From positions 1 through 42,529 of the forward strand of contig CANHQK010000015.1 of NCBI GenBank assembly GCA_947462765.1: a stretch of 42,529 bases of DNA, read 5' to 3'. A model generated the notes under the pieces. That model saw nothing but the letters and a program-made list of their open reading frames with translations, was not told where the DNA came from and ran no database searches. How positions within the stretch are numbered: position 1 is the stretch's first letter; each line of letters begins with the position of its first letter. This DNA is from Bdellovibrionales bacterium. GTDB taxonomy: Bacteria; Bdellovibrionota; UBA1018; CAIMNF01. The position numbers and the translations under genes are program-made. Below, piece after piece: positions 16,808 to 24,484 of the stretch.

Positions 16808-17733
16808 GTGTTGCCCTCCTGTGTGGTGAGCTGGAGGAAGACCTCTTCCAGGCTCAGTTTTTCGGCGGCGAACTCCAAGACCCCCATTTTGGAGAGGACT
16901 GCCGCTTCGACGATGCGGTCACGCTGTCCTGCTCCGTCGGGCAGGAGCTCGACGAGCAGGCGGTTGCCTTCGATGTCGACTTGTTTCACGCCCGGGACAT
17001 TTCGGATGGAATCGACTCCGGCCGGGTTCGGGTCCTTCACATCCAGATGGAACAACAGACCCTGTCGCATCCGGGTGGTGAGACGCTCGATCGAATCCTG
17101 GGCCACGATCTGCCCTTTGTTGATCACGATGATCCGCTGGCAGGTTGCGGTGACTTCGGGAAGGATGTGAGAGCTCAAAATGACCGTGTGTTGTCCGGCC
17201 AGGCCCTTGATCAGCTCTCTGATCTCGATGATCTGCACCGGGTCGAGTCCGACGGTCGGCTCGTCGAGGATCAGGACCTTCGGTTCGTGCACCAGGGCCT
17301 GGGCCAAGCCCACACGTTGCTGGAAGCCCTTGGAGAGGTTGCCAATGATCCGTTTTCGCACTTGCGTCAGACCGGTGCGCTCGATGGCGCGGTCGACCGC
17401 GTTTTTGAGCTTATTCTTTGGCACTTCGTGTAAGCGTGCCGCGTAAGACAGGTAATCCTCGACCACCATTTCCGGGTAGACCGGTGGGATCTCGGGAAGG
17501 TAGCCCACGTTCCGCTTGACGGCTACGGGTTCATCGAACACGTCGAATCCCGCCACCCGGGCGATCCCGGCACTGGCCGGCATGAAGCCGGTCAGGATTT
17601 TCATGGTGGTGGATTTTCCAGCACCGTTCGGGCCCAAAAAGCCGACAATTTCTCCGGCTTCGATCTTGAATTCGAGATTGGAAATGGCGGCCCGCGGGCC
17701 GTACAGTTTCGAGAGACCTGAAACTTCAATCAT
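16804..17733 (-). CDS. ABC transporter ATP-binding protein (GldA/CcmA-like)
   Basis: Drives the ABC-2 permease. Walker A GPNGAGKST is at residues 34-42, the ABC signature is LSKGFQQRVGLAQAL, Walker B is VLILDEPTVGLDP, and the H-loop lies in VILSSHILPEV. A C-terminal extension of about 90 residues (VKDPNPAGVDSIRNV onwards) matches the DUF4162-like regulatory tail of GldA-type subunits. 309 residues. First gene of the long minus-strand run, with AAGGAG upstream of the ATG and a promoter with a perfect -35 box at 17761-17791. Confidence 0.92.
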   Translation of the reverse strand: MIEVSGLSKLYGPRAAISNLEFKIEAGEIVGFLGPNGAGKSTTMKILTGFMPASAGIARVAGFDVFDEPVAVKRNVGYLPEIPPVYPEMVVEDYLSYAARLHEVPKNKLKNAVDRAIERTGLTQVRKRIIGNLSKGFQQRVGLAQALVHEPKVLILDEPTVGLDPVQIIEIRELIKGLAGQHTVILSSHILPEVTATCQRIIVINKGQIVAQDSIERLTTRMRQGLLFHLDVKDPNPAGVDSIRNVPGVKQVDIEGNRLLVELLPDGAGQRDRIVEAAVLSKMGVLEFAAEKLSLEEVFLQLTTQEGNT

Positions 17734-17752
17734 GATCGCATGCTCCTTGATT

Positions 17753-17837
17753 TTCAGAACAATAGAATGGTGGCCTCTACGCAGATGTCAAGAGGCCTTG
17801 CGAGGCCCTGCCATTCATGACACTTTATGGTTCTGAA
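17753..17837. repeat. Nested inverted repeats between divergent operons
   Basis: Three arm pairs enclose each other: TTCAGAAC (17753-17760) with GTTCTGAA (17830-17837), GAATGG (17765-17770) with CCATTC (17811-17816), and GGCCTCT (17772-17778) with AGAGGCC (17791-17797). A second copy, GAGGCC (17802-17807), competes for the same left arm. The set overlaps the predicted minus-strand promoter, so it could be operators or an RNA structure in a leader. Confidence 0.6.
17761..17791 (-). promoter_or_regulatory. Promoter of the GldA-type operon
   Basis: On the minus strand a perfect TTGACA lies at 17791-17786, followed after 19 bases by TCTATT (17766-17761), or after 18 bases by TTCTAT. Transcription would start about 20 bases before the ATG of the ATPase at 17733. 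The GGCCTCT arm lies in the spacer and the AGAGGCC arm begins at the upstream edge of the -35 box. Confidence 0.55.
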
Positions 17838-17864
17838 CATTTATCAACCGGGAGGAGGTCTGTC

Positions 17865-19580
17865 GTGGCCCGAATTGTTCTTGTTGCATCATGTCTTGCC
17901 TGGTCCTGGATCGCGGGTCCTGAGGCTTTTGCACTGGCTCCCTTCGGCAAACAGGCCGGGGCCGCCTACCGGTCATTACCTTCTGCCACCAAAGGAGGCA
18001 CGCTCTACCTGCGGTTGGCGTCGAATCCCAAAGTGCTCAATCCCTTTGTCACGGGAGATGTCGATTCTTCCAACGTGATCGATTTCCTGTTTGCCCACCT
18101 GCTCAGGAAGGATCATGAGACCGGGGAGTACTATCCCGAGCTCGCTGAGAAGTTCGATGTGTCGAAGGATCGTAAGGTGCTGACCTTCACTTTGCGCAAG
18201 GACGCGGTCTGGGAGGATGGATCGCCGATCACGAGCGATGATGCCGAGTTTTCATTCCAGACCCTGATGAATCCGAAAACAGATGCGGCTCCGCTCAGGA
18301 CTTATTTCGAGGGATACCGCTTCGAGAAGATCGATGCCCACACTTTCCGGTTCCTGGTCGACAAGCCCAATGTGAATACCGTCGATGAGACCTTGGATGA
18401 TTTCCTGATCATTCAGAAAAAGCAATTCTCGGGAGTGTCGGACTTCAATCGCTCCAAAGGCATCATGGAGCCCGTCAGTAGCGGGCCTTACCGGCTCAAG
18501 GCTTTCTCGCGCGACCAGAAGCTCGAGCTCGAGCTCAAGAAGGACTGGTGGGGATTCAAGCTGCCCGAATTCAAGAACCAGTATAATTTCCATTCAATCG
18601 TGTTCCGGATCATCCCCGATTCGGCGCTCTCTTACGAAAAGTTCATCAAGGGCGAAATCGACGTTTACGAGATGAATGCCGAGGTCTTCGGAACCCGGGT
18701 GAAGGGCTCCGATAAAGAGCGATTCGGAGCAGACGAGAAGGACTCGAAACCGCTTTGGGCCAAGCACTTCATGACCCAGGCTTCCGCTCCCTGGTCCTAC
18801 ATCGGATGGAACTTGAGGCGGCCCGTCTTCTCCGGTAAAAAAACCCGTCAGGCGCTCGCACATTTGATTGATACCGACGAGCTCATCCGCAAGGTTTATC
18901 ACGGTGAGGCCCGTCCCTGCATCGGTCCTTTCGGGTCGAGCACTCCGAACACCGCTCCCGATCAAGCTAAGAAAGCATTCAAGTACGATCCGAAGAAAGC
19001 GCTCGCCTTGCTCAAGGAGGACGGTTGGAGCGATCTCGATGGCACCAACACGCTCTCAAAGATGATCGGTGGCAAGAAGGTGAGGTTCGAGTTCACGCTC
19101 CGCTACAACTCCGAGAATCCGATGCGGGCGAAGATCGCACAAATCGTGAAGGAACAGTTCAAAAAGGCCGGGATCACGGCCCAGGTTCAGGCGCTCGAAT
19201 TCAATACCCTGCTCGGGTACATGGAGAATCGCGACTTCGACGCCATCATCATGGGGTGGGGCAAGGGGAGCCTGAACGCCGATTCGAAACAGCTCTGGCA
19301 CACCAAGTCCGCCGAGAATAAAGGATCGAACGCGGTCGGATACTCGAATCCCGAGGCCGACAAGCTGATCGAGCAGGCCACGACCGAGCTCGATGTGAAG
19401 AAGCACTTCAAGTTGAACCAGAAGATCGGTGCCATCATTTACGATGACCAACCTTACGCCTTCCTGGTGGAGGTTCCCGGATTCATGGCCGGATTCCAGA
19501 ACGGCAGGATTCGCGCCTCGCGGTGGGTGATGAGGTACAACGACACCGCTCCAGTCTCTCTTTATTCCGCTAAACCCTGA
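17865..19580 (+). CDS. Periplasmic peptide-binding protein (SBP family 5, YejA-like)
   Basis: Captures oligopeptides (or peptide-linked compounds) for the adjacent permeases. A signal peptide of about 25 residues ends near AFALA, followed by GGTLYLRLASNPKVLNPF, the conserved HLLRKDHETGEYYPELAEKF start of lobe I, TFTLRKDAVWEDGSPITSDD, and QALAHLIDTDELI. The start is GTG at 17865 because GGAGGAGG (17851-17858) stands 6 bases ahead; an ATG at 17817 in the same frame has no such site. 571 residues. The partner permeases are YejB- and YejE-like, so a YejA role is likely, although the ATPase gene is absent here. Confidence 0.85.
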   Translation: MARIVLVASCLAWSWIAGPEAFALAPFGKQAGAAYRSLPSATKGGTLYLRLASNPKVLNPFVTGDVDSSNVIDFLFAHLLRKDHETGEYYPELAEKFDVSKDRKVLTFTLRKDAVWEDGSPITSDDAEFSFQTLMNPKTDAAPLRTYFEGYRFEKIDAHTFRFLVDKPNVNTVDETLDDFLIIQKKQFSGVSDFNRSKGIMEPVSSGPYRLKAFSRDQKLELELKKDWWGFKLPEFKNQYNFHSIVFRIIPDSALSYEKFIKGEIDVYEMNAEVFGTRVKGSDKERFGADEKDSKPLWAKHFMTQASAPWSYIGWNLRRPVFSGKKTRQALAHLIDTDELIRKVYHGEARPCIGPFGSSTPNTAPDQAKKAFKYDPKKALALLKEDGWSDLDGTNTLSKMIGGKKVRFEFTLRYNSENPMRAKIAQIVKEQFKKAGITAQVQALEFNTLLGYMENRDFDAIIMGWGKGSLNADSKQLWHTKSAENKGSNAVGYSNPEADKLIEQATTELDVKKHFKLNQKIGAIIYDDQPYAFLVEVPGFMAGFQNGRIRASRWVMRYNDTAPVSLYSAKP

Positions 19581-19592
19581 TCCGAGGAACCC

Positions 19593-20627
19593 ATGTTCGC
19601 CTATCTGATCCGAAGACTGATGACGATGATCCCGATGTTCTTCCTGATGACCGGGGTCTATTTCGCTGTTCAGAACTACCTGCCAGGGGGGCCCGTCCAA
19701 GAAGTCCTGGCCCGGATCCAGTTCGGTGGCGGCGACGGAGGCGGTCGCTCGATGTCGGTGGATGACATCGCCAAATTGAAGGCCGAGCTCGAGAAGCAGT
19801 ACGGTCTAGACAAACCGGTGCCGGTCCGTTACTGGAACTGGCTTAAGAAAATCGCCGTGCTCGACTTCGGCGATTCCACTGCGACTCGCGAACCTGCCAT
19901 CCATACCATCGCCGAGCGGGTTCCGATTTCAGTGGGGTTCGGCATTCCCGGATTCTTTTTGACTTACATCGTTTGTATTTTGCTCGGAATGGTCAAGGCG
20001 CTGAAGGATGGCTCCCGTCTCGATATCGGAAGTTCGGTCGGGCTTTTCGTAGCCTACAGTATTCCGCCTTTGGTGGTTTCGGTCGTGCTGCTCCTGGTGT
20101 TCTGCACCGATCGGGTGTTTCCGGGAGGCGCTTGGTTTCCTCTCGGGGGGGCTCGTTCGGATGACTGGGATAGTTTCACATTCGCGCAGAAGTGCCTGGA
20201 TTACGCCCGCCACATGTTTCTGCCTGTCGCCGCATCGCTCCTCGGCGGGTTCACCTTCTTGACCATGCTCATGAAGAATTCTCTTTTGGACGTTCTCTCG
20301 AGCGACTTCATTCGAACGGCTCGAGCCAAAGGACTTCCGGAACGGAAGGTCATCATGAAGCATGCCCTCCGGAATGCGATCCTGCCCTTGATGGTGGGAC
20401 TTGGGGGATTCCTTTCCGCCTTCGTGGCCGGGTCCATCGTGATCGAATCTGTCTTCGGACTTCCCGGAATGGGTCGCCTCATGATCGAATCCCTGAACTC
20501 TCGTGACTACAATGTCTTGATGGGCGTGGCCGTGATTCAGTCTGGAGTGGTGATGTTCGGCCAATTGATGAGTGACGTGGCCTATGTGCTGGTCGATCCG
20601 AGAATCGATTTTAGCGGAAGGGGATGA
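19593..20627 (+). CDS. yejB: Peptide ABC transporter permease, YejB-like
   Basis: Inner-membrane permease of the microcin C/YejABEF type. First membrane segment at about residues 10-28 (RRLMTMIPMFFLMTGVYFAV), then a long periplasmic loop with a glycine-rich stretch (FGGGDGGG) and KQYGLDKPVPVRYWNW, four or five further helices, and an EAA loop RTARAKGLPERKVIMKHALRN. The long loop and the C-terminal DVAYVLVDPRIDF are typical of YejB compared with ordinary OppB. 344 residues. GAGGA precedes the ATG at 19593; the 3' end overlaps yejE by 4 bases. Confidence 0.82.
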   Translation: MFAYLIRRLMTMIPMFFLMTGVYFAVQNYLPGGPVQEVLARIQFGGGDGGGRSMSVDDIAKLKAELEKQYGLDKPVPVRYWNWLKKIAVLDFGDSTATREPAIHTIAERVPISVGFGIPGFFLTYIVCILLGMVKALKDGSRLDIGSSVGLFVAYSIPPLVVSVVLLLVFCTDRVFPGGAWFPLGGARSDDWDSFTFAQKCLDYARHMFLPVAASLLGGFTFLTMLMKNSLLDVLSSDFIRTARAKGLPERKVIMKHALRNAILPLMVGLGGFLSAFVAGSIVIESVFGLPGMGRLMIESLNSRDYNVLMGVAVIQSGVVMFGQLMSDVAYVLVDPRIDFSGRG

Positions 20628-21661
20628 AGAACATGTTTTCGATCAAATCCTCTTTTTCTCCGCTCACCCTGCGTCGTTGGAACTCGTTTTTTCGCCAGAA
20701 ACGGGCCTGGGTCGGATTGGCCGGTTTCTTGAGTGTGTTTTTCTTCTCGATGACCGCTGAGCTTTGGTCCAACAGCAAGCCCTTGTTACTGAAGCGTGAT
20801 GGAGGATGGTATGTCCCGGCGCTGGTGAACTATCCGGCTGCTACCTTCGGGATCACCGATTCATTCGTGGTCGATTACCGTGAGTTGGTGGCCAAGGACT
20901 TGGAAGCCGGTAAGCAGACTTTCGTGTTGTTTCCCATGAATCCTTGGGATCCGCTCGAGCAGACTCCCGATGTGATGGCCTCACCTTCGAAGAAACACTG
21001 GCTCGGGACCGACTCGCTCGGCCGGGATGTCACAGCCCGACTGATCTACGGGCTCCGCGTCTCGCTGTCTTACGGACTCATGTTCTGGATCTTCTGTTTT
21101 CTGATCGGGGTCACCATCGGTTGTGTGCAGGGTTACTTTGGCGGGAATACGGACTTTTTTACTGAGCGTGCCAAGGAGTTGATCGAGATCCTGCCGTTTC
21201 TTTCAGTGGTGATCCTCGTGAACGGTCTCATGAAGGCCGATTCGTTCTGGGTCACTCTGATGGTGGTGGTTCTGTTCTCGTGGGTCGGAATCGCGTCCCA
21301 GCTCCGCGCTCAAGTGCTTTCGATCCGGAATAGGGAATACTGTGAGGCCGCCCGCGCGGCGGGAGCCAAGAACGGACGGATCATTTTTCAGCACATTCTT
21401 CCGAATGCCATCACCCCCATTCTGACCCTGACTCCCTTCACGGTCTCTGGCGGAATCGCCACGCTCGCGGTTCTCGACTACCTCGGCTTTGGTCTTTCTC
21501 CCCCGACGCCTTCACTGGGAGAGTTGCTCCAGCAGGGGCGGACCTACATCCAAAACGCAGCTTGGCTCCTGGTGGCTCCGACGGTTGCGCTTTCTTGGAT
21601 GCTGATCTCGATCAATTTGATCGGGGAATCGCTTCGCGAGGCCTTCGATCCCCGGAAATAG
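20624..21661 (+). CDS. yejE: Peptide ABC transporter permease, YejE-like
   Basis: Partner of YejB. The segment SNSKPLLLKRDGGWYVPALV after the first membrane helix is characteristic of YejE and absent from ordinary OppC. It is followed by KHWLGTDSLGRDVTARLIYG, the EAA loop EAARAAGAKNGRIIFQHILPN, DYLGFGLSPPTPSLGELLQQG and a C-terminal GESLREAFDPRK. 345 residues. Start ATG at 20624 overlaps the yejB stop; an ATG at 20633 is a possible alternative. The usual fourth gene, the double ATPase YejF, does not follow: the next gene is a secreted protein with its own promoter. Confidence 0.85.
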   Translation: MKNMFSIKSSFSPLTLRRWNSFFRQKRAWVGLAGFLSVFFFSMTAELWSNSKPLLLKRDGGWYVPALVNYPAATFGITDSFVVDYRELVAKDLEAGKQTFVLFPMNPWDPLEQTPDVMASPSKKHWLGTDSLGRDVTARLIYGLRVSLSYGLMFWIFCFLIGVTIGCVQGYFGGNTDFFTERAKELIEILPFLSVVILVNGLMKADSFWVTLMVVVLFSWVGIASQLRAQVLSIRNREYCEAARAAGAKNGRIIFQHILPNAITPILTLTPFTVSGGIATLAVLDYLGFGLSPPTPSLGELLQQGRTYIQNAAWLLVAPTVALSWMLISINLIGESLREAFDPRK

Positions 21662-21684
21662 TCGGAGTTCATCCTTGAATTGCC

Positions 21685-21714
21685 TTGGCAAGGCCCGGAG
21701 TTCTCGGTTATGAC
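21685..21714 (+). promoter_or_regulatory. Candidate promoter upstream of the papain-fold gene
   Basis: TTGGCA (21685-21690) and TATGAC (21709-21714), 18 bases apart, match the sigma70 consensus at 5 and 4 of 6 positions. The start codon follows at 21744 with GGGGGAG as ribosome site. It suggests transcription separate from the permease operon. Confidence 0.4.
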
Positions 21715-21743
21715 TCCCTGCGCATCAAATTTTTGGGGGAGTC

Positions 21744-22652
21744 ATGCGGTCTGTTTGCCAATGGGTTTTATTCTGTGTTTTGGGTTTTGCCTCGATCGCA
21801 CAAGGGGAGGTGCGGATGGACGTGGTCTCTGCGGCCCAACAGGCGGGCGCGACGGTCGGAGTCGGTTCCCTGGTGGAGCTCCAGTTTGATTCCAATTCGG
21901 CTTCACATCGGGGTTTGTTTTTAGGGGATCTCGTCGCCGCCACTGGTCGTGCTGAGCAGCGCATGCTCCTCGACCTCGATCGGAGGAAGGTGGTCATCCT
22001 CGACCGGTCCGAGGTGCTGGCTCCACGCGCCCGCTACCAAAAAATTGTGCGCCCCTATGATCAGGTCGATGGGACCTGCACCGGTTACGCCATGGACCAC
22101 ATGATGGAGCAAATCGCGCGTAATCGTTTGGCAGGGAACGAGGCGCTCCAGACGCAATTTTCGACCGAGAAAGGGCGCACTCAATTCTTGGTTCGCGCCA
22201 TCAATGACTACTACATCTCCACCCTGCATCGCACCTCCATCCATGGAATTCTGAAAACCTACGGCAAGGAGTTCGGGCTCAATTGTGTGCTCCGGCAATT
22301 CCAGGACCCGGCCCGGGCCATGGCTCATGTGGCGGAGCAGGTGATGGCCGGGACTCCGGTACTGGTCTCCTTCGATATCGGGCCGAACATGTACGATGCG
22401 GATCTGCCCTTGGTCGCACTCATGGGTTCAAAGGCTTCCCGTTTGGATGGACGTCTCTGGCTCCCGCGTAAAATCGGCGAACGGAACAGTGGCGGGCATT
22501 CGGTCGTGGCCGTTGCCGCCTTTGAAGCACTCGGGAAAAAGCGCCTCTTGATGCTCGATTCCGATTGGGCCGAGCCCCGGATCTGGGACCTGGAGCAGGC
22601 CCTTGGGGGCCGGACTGATATTAAAACTATTGAATTTCATTCATGTAACTAA
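21744..22652 (+). CDS. Secreted papain-fold (C1/C39-like) candidate cysteine protease
   Basis: Signal peptide of about 21 residues (ends FASIAQG). The mature protein has a possible Cys-His-Asp set in the order expected for papain-like folds: VDGTCTGYAMDHMM with a Gln before the Cys and a helix after it, SGGHSVVAVAAFEA with a His before a beta strand, then LLMLDSDWAEPRIWDLEQAL. The hydrophobic strand spacing also fits. Overall length is 302. No exact family was recognised, so proteolytic activity is inference; an inactive or transglutaminase-like member is possible. It uses a good ribosome site (GGGGGAG) and follows yejE by 82 bases. Confidence 0.5.
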   Translation: MRSVCQWVLFCVLGFASIAQGEVRMDVVSAAQQAGATVGVGSLVELQFDSNSASHRGLFLGDLVAATGRAEQRMLLDLDRRKVVILDRSEVLAPRARYQKIVRPYDQVDGTCTGYAMDHMMEQIARNRLAGNEALQTQFSTEKGRTQFLVRAINDYYISTLHRTSIHGILKTYGKEFGLNCVLRQFQDPARAMAHVAEQVMAGTPVLVSFDIGPNMYDADLPLVALMGSKASRLDGRLWLPRKIGERNSGGHSVVAVAAFEALGKKRLLMLDSDWAEPRIWDLEQALGGRTDIKTIEFHSCN

Positions 22653-22694
22653 AATTGTTGATCAATTAAGTCCACTTTGAGATCCTGAAGGGGC

Positions 22695-24482
22695 ATGCAG
22701 CCCTTGTCCGTATTGCTGAGGTTGCTGTCTCTCTCCATGCTCCTGTCCGCTTGCGGAATCGGGGTCGATCCCTTTCCTGAGCGTCCACTGGCTCCCGCAA
22801 GGGTCCAAGTGGTCGTACCGCCTTATCCGGTCATTGCTGATGGGCAGGACTTCCTCTCGATCGAGGTCCGGTTCGAGGATGTTCTCGGGCGTGAGGTGCC
22901 CGGGGTGCAGCCTGAGTTTCTTGTATCGGGCACGGGGGGGGCATTGAATTGTGGTTCGAGCAATGCGAGGGGGATAGCCATTTGCACCTTCGTGCCATGG
23001 CCATGGGTAGCGGGTGAATCCCATATCGAGCTCCAGAGCCCACTTCGAGGCCAAGCCTCCTTCACCCTAACCGCATTGGATTCAAGTAGTTTCCAGTACC
23101 GAATTCAAGGGGGCGGGACGGTCGAATTACCGCTTCACTCGGGTGGGACCTATGCAGGTTTGACCGTGTACTGGGGAGATGGAAGCTTCAGTGCGGTATC
23201 TGGCCCCAACGATCCGTCACGATTCCATACCTATGCCGACAATTCTGAACGAATCGTGACCCTAAATGGCAGTTTTGACCGCTTGGTCTTTTACGGGCAC
23301 CAACCTGAGCGACTTCTCGATGTCCGCTACTGGGGCAACAATTGGAGCGTGATCACCGACATGAGGGACCTTTTCCGAGGGTGTACCAGGTTGAGAGTCT
23401 TCTCTGCGCGTGACACACCTGACACTTCCCTGGTGACGAGCTTCGAGTCCACATTTGAAGGCGCCATCCTGTTCAATGGGGATGTCTCTGATTGGGACAC
23501 CGCGTTCGCGACTAGTTTTTCGAGAATGTTCAAGGGGGCGAGGAGTTTCAACCAGGATATAAGTAGGTGGTCGGTCAGTAATGTGGTCGATTTCAGTGAG
23601 ATGTTCAGTGCAGAAAACATGGACCTCAACGATCCGCTGGATCCGGACCCGGCCCACCCGATGGTCTTCAACCAAAGTTTGACCAACTGGGAGGTGTCCA
23701 GTGGATTGAGTTTTAGCAAGATGTTCGCCGGAGCGGTTCACTTCAATCAGGATCTCAGTCCCTGGAATTTATTGTCGGCCACTGACTTGTCGGGAATGTT
23801 CTTCCATGCCCATGCCTTCAATATGGGAGATACGTCAGAGGGCATGGTCGACTGGGTCCAGGGCAATGCATCCAATCTCAGTCACATGTTTCATGATGCC
23901 CGAGCCTTCAATCAAGACATCGGAGCTTGGGATGTCGTTGCGGTCACAAATATGAGTTACCTGTTCAGGGATGCGGAGAGTTTCAATCAACCCCTCCCGA
24001 ACTGGTTGACAGATAGTTTGACAGATCTGAAAGGGATGTTTCGGGGTGCTAGCGCCTTCAATCAAGGTCTGAACCACCTGAATACACGTGGTGTCTCAGA
24101 TTTTTCTGAGGTCTTCATGAATGCCTCCAGTTTCGACAACCAAGGGATTAGTTTTCAGTGGGACACTGGCTACGCGACGAATATGGCTTACATGTTTTTC
24201 GGTACAGCAAATTATCAGCAGGGATTCGGTGCAAAATTCAATGTGAACGTTGTCACGAACTTCGATTCGATGTTTGCCTTTGCCACCTTGTTTAATGGAG
24301 ACATCAGCACCTGGGACACTGGAGTTGCGCAAAATATGAGCCATATGTTCGAGAGCGCGCAAGCCTTCAATGGGGATCTCAGTCTTTGGGATGTAGGTTT
24401 TGTGACTCAGAGTTCAAACTTCGATCTCGGAGCCAAGTCATGGGATCCAGTGAATAAGCCAAACTTTTCTGGTGCTCGGTAA
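22695..24482 (+). CDS. BspA/DUF285-repeat surface lipoprotein
   Basis: A lipobox signal (LLSAC, Cys20) anchors it to a membrane. Next come a beta-rich, Ig-like (Big_1-like) region at about 30-125, a PKD-like region with TVYWGDGS and FHTYADN, and, from about 220, roughly eleven DUF285 repeats of 23-27 residues with the pattern FNQDxxxWDVxxVTNMSxMFxxAxx. Repeats of this kind form surface solenoids used in adhesion, known in mycoplasmas, flavobacteria and oral pathogens. GAAGGGG lies before the ATG. The coding sequence and the leader (AATTGTTGATCAATT) look AT-richer than their neighbours, so horizontal acquisition is plausible. Its stop is 2 bases from that of ygiQ. Confidence 0.88.
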   Translation: MQPLSVLLRLLSLSMLLSACGIGVDPFPERPLAPARVQVVVPPYPVIADGQDFLSIEVRFEDVLGREVPGVQPEFLVSGTGGALNCGSSNARGIAICTFVPWPWVAGESHIELQSPLRGQASFTLTALDSSSFQYRIQGGGTVELPLHSGGTYAGLTVYWGDGSFSAVSGPNDPSRFHTYADNSERIVTLNGSFDRLVFYGHQPERLLDVRYWGNNWSVITDMRDLFRGCTRLRVFSARDTPDTSLVTSFESTFEGAILFNGDVSDWDTAFATSFSRMFKGARSFNQDISRWSVSNVVDFSEMFSAENMDLNDPLDPDPAHPMVFNQSLTNWEVSSGLSFSKMFAGAVHFNQDLSPWNLLSATDLSGMFFHAHAFNMGDTSEGMVDWVQGNASNLSHMFHDARAFNQDIGAWDVVAVTNMSYLFRDAESFNQPLPNWLTDSLTDLKGMFRGASAFNQGLNHLNTRGVSDFSEVFMNASSFDNQGISFQWDTGYATNMAYMFFGTANYQQGFGAKFNVNVVTNFDSMFAFATLFNGDISTWDTGVAQNMSHMFESAQAFNGDLSLWDVGFVTQSSNFDLGAKSWDPVNKPNFSGAR

Positions 24483-24484
24483 TC

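Noticed and set aside
14634-17733. Reading the GldAFG-type genes as a gliding apparatus
   Set aside because: Homologues are widespread in non-gliding proteobacteria and the other Gld/Spr proteins are absent; the nearby flagellar operon points to swimming.
22653-22667. AATTG-TTGAT-CAATT inverted repeat as a terminator of the papain-fold gene
   Set aside because: The stem is 5 base pairs, AT-rich and not followed by a T run; it is better taken as an AT-rich leader.
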